Of a stretch of 53,857 nt of DNA, positions 24,952 through 33,792 are shown piece by piece. The notes below the pieces were generated by a model, which worked only from the letters and a program-made list of their open reading frames with translations, did no database searches and had not been told where the DNA came from. Location: NCBI GenBank assembly GCA_946539445.1, contig CAMNHK010000007.1, positions 1-53,857 of the forward strand, given 5' to 3'. Every line of letters starts with the position of its first letter. Position 1 is the stretch's first letter. The translations under genes were made by a program, and so were the position numbers. Origin of the DNA: an uncultured Caryophanales bacterium (GTDB lineage: Bacteria; Bacillota_I; Bacilli_A; RF39; UBA660).

Positions 24952-26398
24952 TAATGCCAAATATGTAAAAATACAAAGTGAAAAAATAAAAGAAAGATTC
25001 AAACTATTTGATAAACTATACCTAGAAGTAGGGGGAAAACTATTCGATGACTCTCATGCCGCTAGAATTCTTCCAGGATTTAAAAACGATGTAAAAATAA
25101 GCATGTTTAAAGAGTTAAAAAAAGATTTAGAAATAATTTTTTGCATTAATGCCGGAGACATTGAAAAAAATAAAACAAGAGGAGAATATGGAATAACGTA
25201 TGACTCTGAAATTTTAAACTTAATCAACAAATCTAAAAAATTAGGGTTTAGCGTAAATAGTGTCGTTGTTACACTATATAAAAATCAAGTAAGCGTAGAT
25301 AAATTTATTAAAAAACTAAATCGCAATGGAATTAAAACCTATATACATACCTTTACCAAAGGATATCCAACCGATGTTGATACCATAGTAAGTGAAGAAG
25401 GTTATGGAGCAAACCCATATATTGAAACGACGAAACCACTCATCTTAGTAAATGCTCCAGGCCCAGGAAGTGGGAAACTAGCAACTTGTCTTTCTCAAAT
25501 TTACCATGAAAATAAGCGAGGAATTCATGCGGGATACGCAAAATTTGAAACCTTTCCAGTCTGGAATCTTCCACTAAAACACCCCGTAAATTTAGCCTAT
25601 GAAGCCGCAACAGCGGACTTAAAAGATGTCAATATGATTGATCCATTTCATTTAGAAAAATATGGAACGATTGCGATAAACTACAATCGAGATATTGAAA
25701 CATTCCCAATCTTAAAAAATATATTGAATAAAGTATCTGAAAAAGATATTTATTATTCACCAACAGATATGGGAGTAAATATGGTAGGATTCTGTATTAC
25801 CGATAATGAAGTAGTAGAAGAAGCCTCTAAAAAAGAAATTGTTCGTCGTTATTACAATGAATTGAATAATTATAAAATGGGTCTATGCGACGAAGATACC
25901 TATAAAAAAATCAAATTATTAATGAACGAATTAAAAATAGATGAAAACTACTTAGATGTCATTGAGCCAGCCTTAAAGAAAAAGCAAAAAGAAAATGGTA
26001 CACCGGTAATTGCTTTAAAAATCAACAGAAAAATAATAACAGGAAAGCAAACAGATTTATTAACACCAGCCGGTACCGTTATTTTAAATGCCATTAAAGA
26101 TATTAGTAAAATACCGGATGATATCTATTTATTAGCACCAACTGTTCTAGAGCCAATTCTTAAATTAAAGAAAGAATTAGGAGGAGGAGATCGACTAAAT
26201 CTATCAGAAGTGCTTACAGCTTTAAGTATTTGTTCCGTAACCAATCCACTGGCTGCCAAAGCCTTATCCAATTTAGGAAAATTAAAAGGCTCAGAAGCTC
26301 ATTCAACCTATATAATTACAGGAAGCGATAAAAAAGCTTTAAAAGAATTAAAAATCAATTTTACTTGTGAAAATGAGTTTTTAGAAGAAGAACTATAG
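24935..26398 (+). CDS. DUF1846 family protein
   Basis: A 487-residue cytosolic protein of the DUF1846 family, large conserved proteins of Firmicutes with unknown reaction. Landmarks are GFDNAKYVKIQSEKI at the N-terminus, DDSHAARILPGF, ILVNAPGPGSGKLATCLSQ (P-loop-like), KYGTIAINYNRDIE.FP and TDMGVNMVGF. A nucleotide-binding role is likely from the GPGSGKL segment. GAGGTGAT (24920-24927) is 8 bases before the ATG at 24935; in-frame starts at 24923 and 24926 are too close to it. It overlaps the zincin gene by 17 bases. Confidence 0.9.
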   Translation: MKKGFDNAKYVKIQSEKIKERFKLFDKLYLEVGGKLFDDSHAARILPGFKNDVKISMFKELKKDLEIIFCINAGDIEKNKTRGEYGITYDSEILNLINKSKKLGFSVNSVVVTLYKNQVSVDKFIKKLNRNGIKTYIHTFTKGYPTDVDTIVSEEGYGANPYIETTKPLILVNAPGPGSGKLATCLSQIYHENKRGIHAGYAKFETFPVWNLPLKHPVNLAYEAATADLKDVNMIDPFHLEKYGTIAINYNRDIETFPILKNILNKVSEKDIYYSPTDMGVNMVGFCITDNEVVEEASKKEIVRRYYNELNNYKMGLCDEDTYKKIKLLMNELKIDENYLDVIEPALKKKQKENGTPVIALKINRKIITGKQTDLLTPAGTVILNAIKDISKIPDDIYLLAPTVLEPILKLKKELGGGDRLNLSEVLTALSICSVTNPLAAKALSNLGKLKGSEAHSTYIITGSDKKALKELKINFTCENEFLEEEL

Positions 26399-26409
26399 TT
26401 CTTCTTTTT
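26385..26409 (+). terminator. Intrinsic terminator containing the stop codon
   Basis: AAGAAGAAC (26385-26393), loop TATA, GTTCTTCTT (26398-26406), then T. The TAG stop (26396-26398) is in the loop and 3' arm. Confidence 0.88.
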
Positions 26410-26411
26410 CA

Positions 26412-26440
26412 TTGACGAAAAGGATAGATTTTGTTATAAT
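26412..26440 (+). promoter_or_regulatory. Promoter
   Basis: TTGACG (26412-26417), a 17-base spacer, TATAAT (26435-26440), with TG before the -10. The best-formed sigma-A promoter in this part of the window. Confidence 0.85.
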
Positions 26441-26466
26441 ACAGGCGATTTGAAAGAAGAGATCTT

Positions 26467-27285
26467 ATGAAAGTACGATACTATGATGAAACCCTCTACT
26501 TAAGAGGCGAAGAAGAAAGCTTAAAAAAAATAGCAGAAGAGCATTTAAAACATATAATAAGGCAAAAAGAAGAGGCAGAATACTATCAGGAAGCCATCGA
26601 GCAATATGACCATTTAATAAAGCAAATAGCTACCTATTTAAAAGAATTAAATTGTCGCTCATCTTTAGAATTATCCATTATGATATCCCATTTAATCAAT
26701 AAAGGATATCTATCCGAAAGAGGTACCTTTCAACCAATCGAAACTATACAAAATGAATTAAGCAATCGCCTAGGAATAAGTATTTTTTTTGGTCAAGGAT
26801 GTTGTCGCAATATCAGTAGTTTTTATTATGATATTATGAAAGAATTAGGATACCCAGTAAAAAAATTTTATTGCAGACAAGGGGGTTTTTTATTTCAAAA
26901 ACCGATTCATAAACCAGCAAATCACATGATAAACTTAATAGATTATAAGGACGTAACCTATGGCATTGACCTCTATAACGGAGAAAGATTATATCACTTC
27001 CAAAGTCCTTTAAAATTAAGCGAAATCTCATCAACCAGTGCCAAAGAAATAACCTATAAACCATATTATGACATGATTTTAGAAGACAAGAGTATTGAAG
27101 AAATAGAAGAAATGTTAGAGGGTTACGAAAAAGAATCTCAAAAAAGATGGATTTTACCATTAACTTATGAAGATGATATCAAAGCAGAAGCCAAAATAGC
27201 ATGTAATAAAGAAAAAGAATTATTTGAAGAAATAAGTCATCAAACCAAACAATATCGAAAAGAGATCGTGCATTCCTTAGAATAA
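26467..27285 (+). CDS. Cytosolic transglutaminase-like protein
   Basis: A 272-residue protein with a transglutaminase/papain-like core and no signal peptide. Candidate triad: C113 (GCCRNISSFYYDIM; C112 also possible), H153 (NHMINLIDY) and D168 (YGIDLYNG). The first 60 residues form a charged coiled coil. It is cytosolic by sequence, in contrast with the membrane-anchored copy at 11344, so it may act on an intracellular peptide or on a substrate exported elsewhere. It has its own promoter and a weak T-rich end. Confidence 0.75.
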   Translation: MKVRYYDETLYLRGEEESLKKIAEEHLKHIIRQKEEAEYYQEAIEQYDHLIKQIATYLKELNCRSSLELSIMISHLINKGYLSERGTFQPIETIQNELSNRLGISIFFGQGCCRNISSFYYDIMKELGYPVKKFYCRQGGFLFQKPIHKPANHMINLIDYKDVTYGIDLYNGERLYHFQSPLKLSEISSTSAKEITYKPYYDMILEDKSIEEIEEMLEGYEKESQKRWILPLTYEDDIKAEAKIACNKEKELFEEISHQTKQYRKEIVHSLE

Positions 27286-27370
27286 TAGTGTCAAATAATG
27301 AAAAGTTTTTCTCTTTTTATTTTTTATTAAAAGAAAATAATGTAGAATAAAAGTATAGGAGGAAAAAAGA

Positions 27371-27685
27371 ATGAAAGATTGTCCAGTATGCGGAAAAAAA
27401 TATGAAAAAGAATGTGAATGCGGATACGTAGAAGAAAATAATTTGGCTTCTATGTCTACCTATATAGCAGGAGGAGGAACTTCTGCACCAGAAGTAGAAT
27501 TTTTAAATATTATTTCTACTTATATGAAAAAAAGAGATTTTGAAGACATTACCGAAAAAATATTAAAAGCCGTTCACAATGAAATGCCAAACAAAGTATA
27601 TGCTATTAACTATTTAAAATCGATTCTAGATTTAAAAACAGAAGATCAAATAAAGAAAGCGATTGAAGAATTAGAAAAAGAATAA
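27371..27685 (+). CDS. Small zinc-ribbon protein
   Basis: A 104-residue protein. The N-terminus has CPVCGKKY..CECG (C4, C7, C15, C17), a compact zinc-ribbon or knuckle; the rest is helical (FLNIISTYMKKRDFEDITEKILKAVHN..). AGGAGG lies before the ATG. The zinc site suggests nucleic-acid or protein binding, but no partner can be named. Confidence 0.75.
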   Translation: MKDCPVCGKKYEKECECGYVEENNLASMSTYIAGGGTSAPEVEFLNIISTYMKKRDFEDITEKILKAVHNEMPNKVYAINYLKSILDLKTEDQIKKAIEELEKE

Positions 27686-27710
27686 AAGACAGCATCAACT
27701 GTCTTTTTTT
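27684..27710. terminator. Bidirectional terminator
   Basis: AAAAGACAG (27684-27692), loop CATCAA, CTGTCTTTT (27699-27707). The minus-strand stop lies in the loop. Confidence 0.85.
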
Positions 27711-28645
27711 ATTGATTCTAAGAATTCATCGAAAGAAAGAAAATCAGAGTAGGAAGTATTCTCACGGATATATTCCTCTTTTTTATTTTGAAGCATTTGC
27801 TGAACTCTAAAAGCATCAACAGCATAATTAGGATATTGTTCATACAAAAGAAGAATATCTTTTGACCAAGAAAGAATCAAAGAAACCTCTGGAAAAGAAG
27901 ATAACTCCATATAATAAAAATACATAGAGATTAAAACACTCATAGCCGTCGTAGTAATAAGAGAAATATCACAACCTCTATCAATTCCTTCTCGCATAGC
28001 CCATAGCATGTTAGAAGAATATCCCTCTAAACCATATAATTTGTATTCTCGATTATTCTTTCGAGTAATGGAATTAGGATTTTCATGATAGCAATACGTA
28101 ATTTCATTCAAATAAGAAAAATGAGGTTTATGAAATAAGATTAAACGTAAAAACCCATTATCTTCATTCGCTCGAGTAGGAGGGAAAAGCAAATGATTAT
28201 CAAGAAGAAATTTTCTATAAAATATTTTACCGTGTAACCACGTAAAACTCTTTTCCATCACAAGACACTTGCCATCTCTTTCATAATAGAAATTACTAAC
28301 AATTAAATCTTGCATGGGATTAGTTATTTGAGAATATAAATCCAAAACAGCATGATCTGTATAAAGATAATCGTCACTATCCAAAAACAAAAGATAATCC
28401 TGTTGCGTATGCAAAATACCTTGGTTCCTTGCTTCTCCTGGCCCAACATTTTTAGGAAGAGAAACTTCTTCTATATCAAAAAAAGGAGAATATTTTTTAA
28501 TAATAGATTGATAAGAATAATCAGAACCATCATTCACAATACAAACATGTAAATCCGCCACGTTCTTTTGTTTTTTTATAGAAGCTAAAGGAGTATCAAT
28601 AGTATCGATGGCATTATAAGCCGGAATAATAATATCGATTTTCAT
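27695..28645 (-). CDS. Family 2 glycosyltransferase
   Basis: A 316-residue GT2 enzyme. Key parts are DIIIPAYNAIDTI (first beta strand and nucleotide-binding site), VNDGSDY, LPKNVGPGEARNQGI and the DxD-like LFLDSDDYLY that coordinates the metal and UDP-sugar. No membrane helix is present in the chosen form. The open frame extends to 28789 but overlaps the divergent gene and its promoter; GGTGAT precedes the ATG at 28645. It should transfer a sugar to a surface polysaccharide or lipid. Confidence 0.88.
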   Translation of the reverse strand: MKIDIIIPAYNAIDTIDTPLASIKKQKNVADLHVCIVNDGSDYSYQSIIKKYSPFFDIEEVSLPKNVGPGEARNQGILHTQQDYLLFLDSDDYLYTDHAVLDLYSQITNPMQDLIVSNFYYERDGKCLVMEKSFTWLHGKIFYRKFLLDNHLLFPPTRANEDNGFLRLILFHKPHFSYLNEITYCYHENPNSITRKNNREYKLYGLEGYSSNMLWAMREGIDRGCDISLITTTAMSVLISMYFYYMELSSFPEVSLILSWSKDILLLYEQYPNYAVDAFRVQQMLQNKKEEYIRENTSYSDFLSFDEFLESIKKDS

Positions 28646-28706
28646 ATATATCACCATCTTCATTGTAACAAAGAAAAGAAATAAAAGAAACAAAATACAC
28701 GATTTA

Positions 28707-28715
28707 TGATAGAAT
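28707..28715 (+). promoter_or_regulatory. Extended -10 promoter
   Basis: TG, A, then TAGAAT at 28710-28715, followed by AAGGAGG before the ATG at 28742. Confidence 0.6.
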
Positions 28716-28741
28716 AGAACTAGAGACTTAAGGAGGCCAAT

Positions 28742-30040
28742 ATGAAAGAAGTAACAAAACAAGAAATCAATCAAGCATTCCTTCAACATAGTTTAATGTT
28801 TGGATATATGATTTATCATCCAAATGAAAAAATAGGAGATATATTAGTATCCATTAATGATAAAAAAGATATAACCAAATATAAAAATATTTATATTGCG
28901 ATGGAATGTATTCGCTACTTAGCCAATATCGATCCAAACTACTTTAAAACAATAAAAAATACAGATATTGCAGAAGAAGAGTGGAAAAGAGATTTATTTA
29001 AAACCCCAGCAGAATCTAAAAAATTCAGTTGGAAACAAATTCTTAAAAACATTCAAAAAACTTATCACGAATACAATAGTAAAGATATTTACTATAAAAT
29101 ATATGAAGAAGGAGAAGTATTAGAGTTCCACTTAGAAGAAGCAAAACCAATCCCTTTTCATATCACCATCGAAAAGAATCTCTTATTAAAAATAATAGGA
29201 AGAATCCTACATACAGAGTATTATTATACTTACAACAGTATTCAATGGGATACGAAAGAATTTCATTTAATATGCCTAAAAGATAAATGGAACATATCGT
29301 TAGAAAATGCCTATATTAAACTAAGAGTGGAAAACAAAACGTATCAAGAGCAAGACAAAGAGTTCCTAATGAATCTTATGAAATTGAAAACCAGTTACGA
29401 AATAAAAAAATATAAACTCTTACCAGAACAAATAGAAGCATATCAAACATTACTAAATAGAGAAGATAAAACCTATATTGATAAGATGATTCTAAAAATG
29501 TTTATCAATTACTATAGTTCTTGTATTATGCCAATCGCAAGTATTAAAACTTTCTTAAATATCGAAGAAATTAATTTAGTATATGCCTTTTATGATAATT
29601 TAGAAAAGACATTTCAAGAATTTATGGAAGAGTATCAAGCAATATTCCGTTCATTTCTCCATAAAGAAGATAAAACTAAATTTGGCCAAGAACAGTACAT
29701 GTTCTATATAGAAGATCCATTCCGAGTAATAACCAATGTCAAACCAATGATTTATCAGAAATACTATCAAGCAATCATTGAAATGGCACAGTACTATTTA
29801 TCCAATATATATAAAAAAGAAATATTTGAAATTGGAGAGAAAAAGTATAAGAAAAAAGACATCATAAAAGCCTTTCAAAAGGAAGAATGGTATATTAATC
29901 CGAACAAAAAGCCAATCATTAGAATAATAGAAAGTAAGAAGAAAAAAGATAAGATAAAATTTATAGAAAAAGATGAAATAGACTTAGAAGCATTAATGAA
30001 TTGGGTGGTTACAAACTCCATCAAGGAGAAAATAAAATGA
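28742..30040 (+). CDS. Hypothetical 432-residue protein
   Basis: A soluble, helix-rich, lysine- and glutamate-rich protein with many aromatic residues. Features include YHPNEKIGDILVSIN, FHLICLKDKWNISLENAYIKL and PIPFHITIEKNLLLKIIG. I do not recognise the family and see no catalytic motif. It has an AAGGAGG site, and its stop overlaps the start of the YccF gene (ATGA), so they are coupled. Confidence 0.72.
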   Translation: MKEVTKQEINQAFLQHSLMFGYMIYHPNEKIGDILVSINDKKDITKYKNIYIAMECIRYLANIDPNYFKTIKNTDIAEEEWKRDLFKTPAESKKFSWKQILKNIQKTYHEYNSKDIYYKIYEEGEVLEFHLEEAKPIPFHITIEKNLLLKIIGRILHTEYYYTYNSIQWDTKEFHLICLKDKWNISLENAYIKLRVENKTYQEQDKEFLMNLMKLKTSYEIKKYKLLPEQIEAYQTLLNREDKTYIDKMILKMFINYYSSCIMPIASIKTFLNIEEINLVYAFYDNLEKTFQEFMEEYQAIFRSFLHKEDKTKFGQEQYMFYIEDPFRVITNVKPMIYQKYYQAIIEMAQYYLSNIYKKEIFEIGEKKYKKKDIIKAFQKEEWYINPNKKPIIRIIESKKKKDKIKFIEKDEIDLEALMNWVVTNSIKEKIK

Positions 30041-30393
30041 GATTACTAGGAAATATTATATGGTTCTTATTGGGAGGATTTATCAGCGGAATAACATGGA
30101 TAATCGCCGGAATGATATGGTGCCTTTCCATCATAGGAATTCCTTATGGATTACAATGTTTTAAATTTGCCGAACTATCCTTTGCGCCATTTGGAAAAGA
30201 AATCGTAGATAGAGGAGGTCCTATTTCCTTTATCGTAAACATTCTATGGCTTTTCTTTGGGATACCAATGGCATTAGAAAACTTAGTGATAGGAATACTA
30301 TGGTGTCTAACGATAGTTGGAATTCCATTTGGAATGCAATTCTTTAAAATAGCCGCCTTAGCCATCGCCCCATTTGGGAAAACAATAAAGTAA
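30037..30393 (+). CDS. YccF family membrane protein
   Basis: A 118-residue protein made of two similar halves, each with the family pattern (GNIIWFLLGG..W..AG..W...I.GIP.G...FK.A..A..PFG). Both halves are visible, one near 1-55 and one near 66-118. YccF domain proteins are small membrane proteins of unknown role. The ATG at 30037 follows AAGGAGAAA; a longer upstream frame overlaps the previous gene and lacks its own site. It lies 12 bases before tdk. Confidence 0.88.
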   Translation: MRLLGNIIWFLLGGFISGITWIIAGMIWCLSIIGIPYGLQCFKFAELSFAPFGKEIVDRGGPISFIVNILWLFFGIPMALENLVIGILWCLTIVGIPFGMQFFKIAALAIAPFGKTIK

Positions 30394-30405
30394 AGGAGAA
30401 AGAAT

Positions 30406-30993
30406 ATGTCAAAATTATATTTTCGATATGGAACAATGAATTGTGGAAAGAGCTCATCCTTAATGCAAGTAGCCCATAATTACAATGAAAATGGAAAAAG
30501 AGTAGTCGTTATAAAATCCAGTATCGATACCAAAGCAGACGATCAATTAGAATCTAGAATTGGTTTAAAAAGAAAAGTAGATGTTTTAATTGGTCAGGAT
30601 AAATCATTTGAACCATACTATGAAGATTGGAATCAAGACGTAGCCTGTATATTAGTAGATGAAGCACAATTCTTAACCAAACAACAAGTAGAAGAATTAT
30701 GGATGGTATCCAAAATGTATGATATTCCAGTCATCTGCTATGGTCTAAGAACAGACTTTCAAGGAAATTTATTTGAAGGAAGTAAAAGATTACTAGAACT
30801 ATGCGATGAAATTGAAGAATTAGTAACCATTTGTCAGTGTGGAAAACGTGCTAAATTTAACGGACGATTTGTAAATGGAAAATTTGCCTTAGAAGGAGAA
30901 AGCATTCTAATAGATGGATCCAAACGAAACGTTGAATACAAACCAATGTGTGGAAAATGTTATATGAAAATGAAATATCCCAACAAGAACTAA
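30406..30993 (+). CDS. tdk: Thymidine kinase
   Basis: A 195-residue type II thymidine kinase that phosphorylates thymidine in the salvage pathway. The P-loop is G9TMNCGKS16, the Walker B/catalytic DE is D85-E86 (VDEAQF), and the structural zinc site is C143, C145, C182 and C185. The lasso region (FNGRF..LEGESILIDGSKRNVEY) is normal. AAAGGAG before the ATG supports the start. Downstream hairpin overlaps the stop codon. Confidence 0.95.
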   Translation: MSKLYFRYGTMNCGKSSSLMQVAHNYNENGKRVVVIKSSIDTKADDQLESRIGLKRKVDVLIGQDKSFEPYYEDWNQDVACILVDEAQFLTKQQVEELWMVSKMYDIPVICYGLRTDFQGNLFEGSKRLLELCDEIEELVTICQCGKRAKFNGRFVNGKFALEGESILIDGSKRNVEYKPMCGKCYMKMKYPNKN

Positions 30994-31007
30994 AATGTTC
31001 TTGTTTT
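30982..31007 (+). terminator. Intrinsic terminator containing the tdk stop
   Basis: AACAAGAAC (30982-30990), loop TAAAAT holding the TAA stop, GTTCTTGTT (30997-31005), T. Confidence 0.85.
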
Positions 31008-31028
31008 TATGTTTTTATAGATAGAATA

Positions 31029-31037
31029 TGATATAAT
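31029..31037 (+). promoter_or_regulatory. Extended -10 promoter of the LRR operon
   Basis: TG, A, then TATAAT at 31032-31037, 22 bases before the ATG. Confidence 0.7.
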
Positions 31038-31059
31038 GAAATCATAGGAGAATGATAAA

Positions 31060-31758
31060 ATGATTCAAATCAAAAACACCGTACTAAAAAACAATATTTG
31101 CTTTCAATTAGACAAAAAAAGCATGCCTATCACCGAAGAAGAAACTGCTAAAATAACAGACATAGTACTGGATCAAGAAGAGATAGAAGATACCATGGAA
31201 TTGTTTGATATCCGAGAATTAGAGTTTTTTCCAAACTTAGAATCATTAACATTACGAAACTTTGATTTAGATAATTATGACTTTACAACCTTCTTAAAGC
31301 TCGTACAATTAAGAGAGATAACCTTTGAAAATTGTGATTTTGAAAACTCCATTATCATCGCATCATTAAAAGTACAATCATTATCACTCAAAAACTGTAA
31401 TATTAAAGATTATAATTTTCTCTATGTAATGGACGAATTAAAAGAATGTACTGTTAATAAAGGAATCCTAGATATTCAAAAGCTCAATAATTTAGTAAAA
31501 TTAGAATATTTAGATACCTCCTACAGTAAAATAGAAGGAGACACAAAGGAATGGAAATTACCGGAATGTAGGGAATTATCCATCCATAATACAAACATAA
31601 TGGATTTAACCTTCACTTTAAATATGCCAAGAATTCAAAAAATAAGCATTTCCAAAAATCAATACGATGCCAACAAAAGCGTTATAGCTTTACTAAAGGA
31701 AAGAAATGTGAAATGTTTTAACGAACAAATTGTAGAATGGCAAGAGGAGGTACAGTAG
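31060..31758 (+). CDS. Leucine-rich-repeat-like protein
   Basis: A 232-residue protein with several LRR-like units (LEFFPNLESLTLRNFDLDNYDF, LVQLREITFENCDFENS, LKVQSLSLKNCNIKDYNF, LVKLEYLDTSYSKIEG), a solenoid usually used for protein binding. No signal peptide is seen. It ends 1 base before a larger transglutaminase-like gene and appears translationally coupled to it, which suggests a partner or an inhibitor/adaptor role. That link is inference. Confidence 0.78.
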   Translation: MIQIKNTVLKNNICFQLDKKSMPITEEETAKITDIVLDQEEIEDTMELFDIRELEFFPNLESLTLRNFDLDNYDFTTFLKLVQLREITFENCDFENSIIIASLKVQSLSLKNCNIKDYNFLYVMDELKECTVNKGILDIQKLNNLVKLEYLDTSYSKIEGDTKEWKLPECRELSIHNTNIMDLTFTLNMPRIQKISISKNQYDANKSVIALLKERNVKCFNEQIVEWQEEVQ

Positions 31759-31759
31759 A

Positions 31760-33790
31760 ATGCAACACTTTGATAAAACCTTTAAAGCCACTCCGAATGC
31801 TCCCTTAAATATTCACTGGATCAATGAATATTGTAAAAATTATCCAAAGGAAAAAATATTAGTAGAAGTGAATTCAACCATCGGATTAAACAGTAAAGAC
31901 TTAGAAGCATTAAATAACAATGTATGGATTCGAATTGCTGGTGCTTATGACGAAGATAGACAAAATCGCTATAAAAGAGAAAAATTTGGAAATGAAACCT
32001 GTGAAGAATACTATTATGAATCGGTTATCTATTCTAAACTAGAAACCATTCGCATTCTACAAGCGATAGAAGAAATGGAAAAAGGCCTATCTGCCAATTG
32101 GACCAATCTTCAAAAAATCGTCTACATATATGATTATTTAAAAAGACACATAACATATGATCCAAAATATGAACAAAAGCCTTCTAAAGAAGTACGAAGT
32201 TTAAGAGGATTAATTACCAAGCAAACTGTATGCGCAGGGTATTCTTTAATATTAAAAGAATTATTAGAACGCCAAAGAATTAAATGCCATTATGTAAGAG
32301 GTCACGGACACGCTTGGAATATCATAGAAGAAGGAGGAAAATTATATCCAGTTGATCTTACTTGGGAAAATTCCAAATTTCGATCTGGAGAATCAAAAAC
32401 TTATGATTATTTAGGAAAAGAGATTGAAGAATTTAATAAACATCATATTCCCGATGATAGAGAGCCAATGAATCATTATCAACATAAACTTTCAGTCTTC
32501 AACTCAACCATTATTCGACAAATGGACAGCATCCTAAATCGAGAAAGAGATTACCAAACGACAACTTATCACGCAACGAGAAAAGATAAAAGTGAATTTC
32601 AAATTGCCCAAGTTGGAACGAAAACGATTGAGGGAGTAAAATATTATCGTTATTACTATCAAGAAATATTACCAAACGGCAAAAAAGGAGATCCCAAGAT
32701 TTTCTATAGTGAAAGTAATATTAGTAATTATATTGATAAAAGAAAATTTGGTCATCCAGTAAATCCAGAATATGAGCATGCTATCACAGGCGTGTTATTC
32801 TCAAAAGAAAACATAGAAGATAGTGAAAAAAGAAATACTGGATATATTGGAAGAGTAACGAAAGAAGAAGATTTAAAACAAATATATAAAGACTATCATG
32901 ACATCCCAAAACCATTGGATAAAATCAAAAGATTTCATTATCCTACTAGAGTATTTCATAGAAAAGATGGAACCGTTTTCATTGCTCAAAGAACAATGGA
33001 AAACCCAAGTATCATTGGAGAAGATAGTGTTTATCAATATGATTTATTTGAAATCACAACAGAAAAAGGAAAAGAAGTCTTAAAGAAAAATGTAATATTT
33101 ACCGAAAAACCATTTTTAGGAGATTTCCGTTCGGGAATAGCCGATGACTATCTATCTAGATCAAGAATTGACCGTAAAATAAAAGAAGCCGGAGGATATA
33201 TGGGTTACTATGATCAACAGGGATTTAGAAACTACAACCCAAGACTGAACCAGTATTTTGATCGTTCAAAAAAAATAGAAGAAAAGCCAAGAATACAAAT
33301 ACCAACCTTTGAAGAATGCAAAGACTTAGTAACGAAATATGAAATAGATGCAAAAACCAATAAAGTCGTTAAAAAAGGAACCCATACCAATATTGATAAT
33401 AAAGACTTAGAAAAAAGAGCCTACTTTGCCAATCTATGGTTAAGTGCAGCCGGAGTCAAAGTTGCTTATCAAGAAGATCCTTGGGGATATCAATATGCAT
33501 TTAACGAACCAGCAGAAGAACTATACCGACAAATCTTAAACAAATTTCAAGAAGATATTGAAGAAAAAGGAACCATTGACACCGAAGAAATGTTTCATCA
33601 AGCAGGAAAGTCTTCCTACAAATATGCCCAAGAAATTATCTTACGTTTATGCAAAACCCCATCGCAAGTATATGCCATCAACGACTTATTTCACGAAGCC
33701 ATAGCACCGGATAAAATACAAACAAAAGATCCAGAAGCTCTATATGACTGGGCATACATTGGATCTAAAAGAGAAGAAAGGAATTATTAA
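31760..33790 (+). CDS. Large transglutaminase-like protein
   Basis: A 676-residue cytosolic protein. The transglutaminase/protease-like core is in the first third: C158 (KQTVCAGYSL), H184 (GHGHAWNII) and D199 (YPVDLTWENS). The C-terminal two thirds are unknown, with a helical end (SSYKYAQEIILRLCKTPSQVYAIND). It is the third transglutaminase-like protein of the window and the largest. Start is supported by GAGGAGGT upstream. Neighbours on both sides are 1-2 bases away, so the three genes 31060-35400 form one unit. Confidence 0.82.
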   Translation: MQHFDKTFKATPNAPLNIHWINEYCKNYPKEKILVEVNSTIGLNSKDLEALNNNVWIRIAGAYDEDRQNRYKREKFGNETCEEYYYESVIYSKLETIRILQAIEEMEKGLSANWTNLQKIVYIYDYLKRHITYDPKYEQKPSKEVRSLRGLITKQTVCAGYSLILKELLERQRIKCHYVRGHGHAWNIIEEGGKLYPVDLTWENSKFRSGESKTYDYLGKEIEEFNKHHIPDDREPMNHYQHKLSVFNSTIIRQMDSILNRERDYQTTTYHATRKDKSEFQIAQVGTKTIEGVKYYRYYYQEILPNGKKGDPKIFYSESNISNYIDKRKFGHPVNPEYEHAITGVLFSKENIEDSEKRNTGYIGRVTKEEDLKQIYKDYHDIPKPLDKIKRFHYPTRVFHRKDGTVFIAQRTMENPSIIGEDSVYQYDLFEITTEKGKEVLKKNVIFTEKPFLGDFRSGIADDYLSRSRIDRKIKEAGGYMGYYDQQGFRNYNPRLNQYFDRSKKIEEKPRIQIPTFEECKDLVTKYEIDAKTNKVVKKGTHTNIDNKDLEKRAYFANLWLSAAGVKVAYQEDPWGYQYAFNEPAEELYRQILNKFQEDIEEKGTIDTEEMFHQAGKSSYKYAQEIILRLCKTPSQVYAINDLFHEAIAPDKIQTKDPEALYDWAYIGSKREERNY

Positions 33791-33792
33791 AT

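Noticed and set aside
27286-27340. Terminator after the second transglutaminase-like gene
   Set aside because: Only a weak AAAAG/CTTTT pairing around a T-rich run is present, so I could not call it a terminator.
28646-28789. Longer start for the GT2 glycosyltransferase
   Set aside because: It would overlap the divergent gene at 28742 and encodes a hydrophobic stretch unlike any GT2 N-terminus; the good ribosome-binding site precedes 28645.
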